Both the position numbers and the translations under genes were made by a program. From assembly GCA_030636125.1 (NCBI GenBank), contig DAOVXM010000209.1:1-5546 (forward strand): a stretch of 5,546 bases of DNA. The letters are read 5' to 3'. Positions 5,542 through 5,546 of this stretch are shown piece after piece (the first letter of the stretch is position 1; each line of letters starts with the position of its first letter). The stretch is from Chloroflexota bacterium (GTDB lineage: Bacteria > Chloroflexota > Anaerolineae > Anaerolineales > UBA4823). A model generated the notes under the pieces. It had not been told where the DNA came from and searched no databases. It saw only the letters and a list, made by a program, of their open reading frames with translations.

Positions 5542-5546
5542 GATTG

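Overview
The window looks like a bacterial chromosome segment of moderate GC content. The integrase style and the two-gene glycine decarboxylase suggest an anaerobe, possibly of the Chloroflexota (Anaerolineae-like). That placement is a guess from protein flavour, because no marker gene is present. All calls were made by reading and translating the sequence by hand, and comparisons with canonical families are from memory.

The left three quarters (about 1-4260) is one minus-strand operon read from right to left. It holds gcvPA (4123-2723), gcvPB (2726-1134, overlapping gcvPA by 4 bp) and a COG3199/AcoX-type ATP-NAD kinase gene (1100 to the left edge, where it runs out of the window). An extended -10 promoter (TGaTATAAT) lies about 80 bp upstream of gcvPA, with a perfect 10-bp palindrome further upstream as a possible operator. 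GcvPA and GcvPB together form the pyridoxal-phosphate P-protein of a glycine cleavage-type complex. GcvT, GcvH and the lipoamide dehydrogenase are not in the window. Both subunits keep the fold and cofactor signature, including Lys300 of GcvPB, but depart from the textbook family at several normally invariant blocks. They are therefore likely a divergent P-protein subfamily. That, with the co-transcribed NAD kinase-like gene, is the most interesting content here.

The middle (4270-4510) carries two tRNA genes on the minus strand. tRNA-Met/Ile(CAU) has no encoded CCA. tRNA-Asp(GUC) has an encoded CCA and its own promoter in the 51-bp gap between the genes. A hairpin at 4270-4292 separates the tRNAs from the gcv promoter.

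The right end (4597-5541) is a complete 314-residue XerC/D-like tyrosine recombinase on the plus strand, divergent from the tRNAs, with all six catalytic positions present. The 86 bp between them contains a strong Shine-Dalgarno and two copies of GGCGGTTT spaced 32 bp apart. No attachment-site duplication, insertion sequence or CRISPR array is visible.
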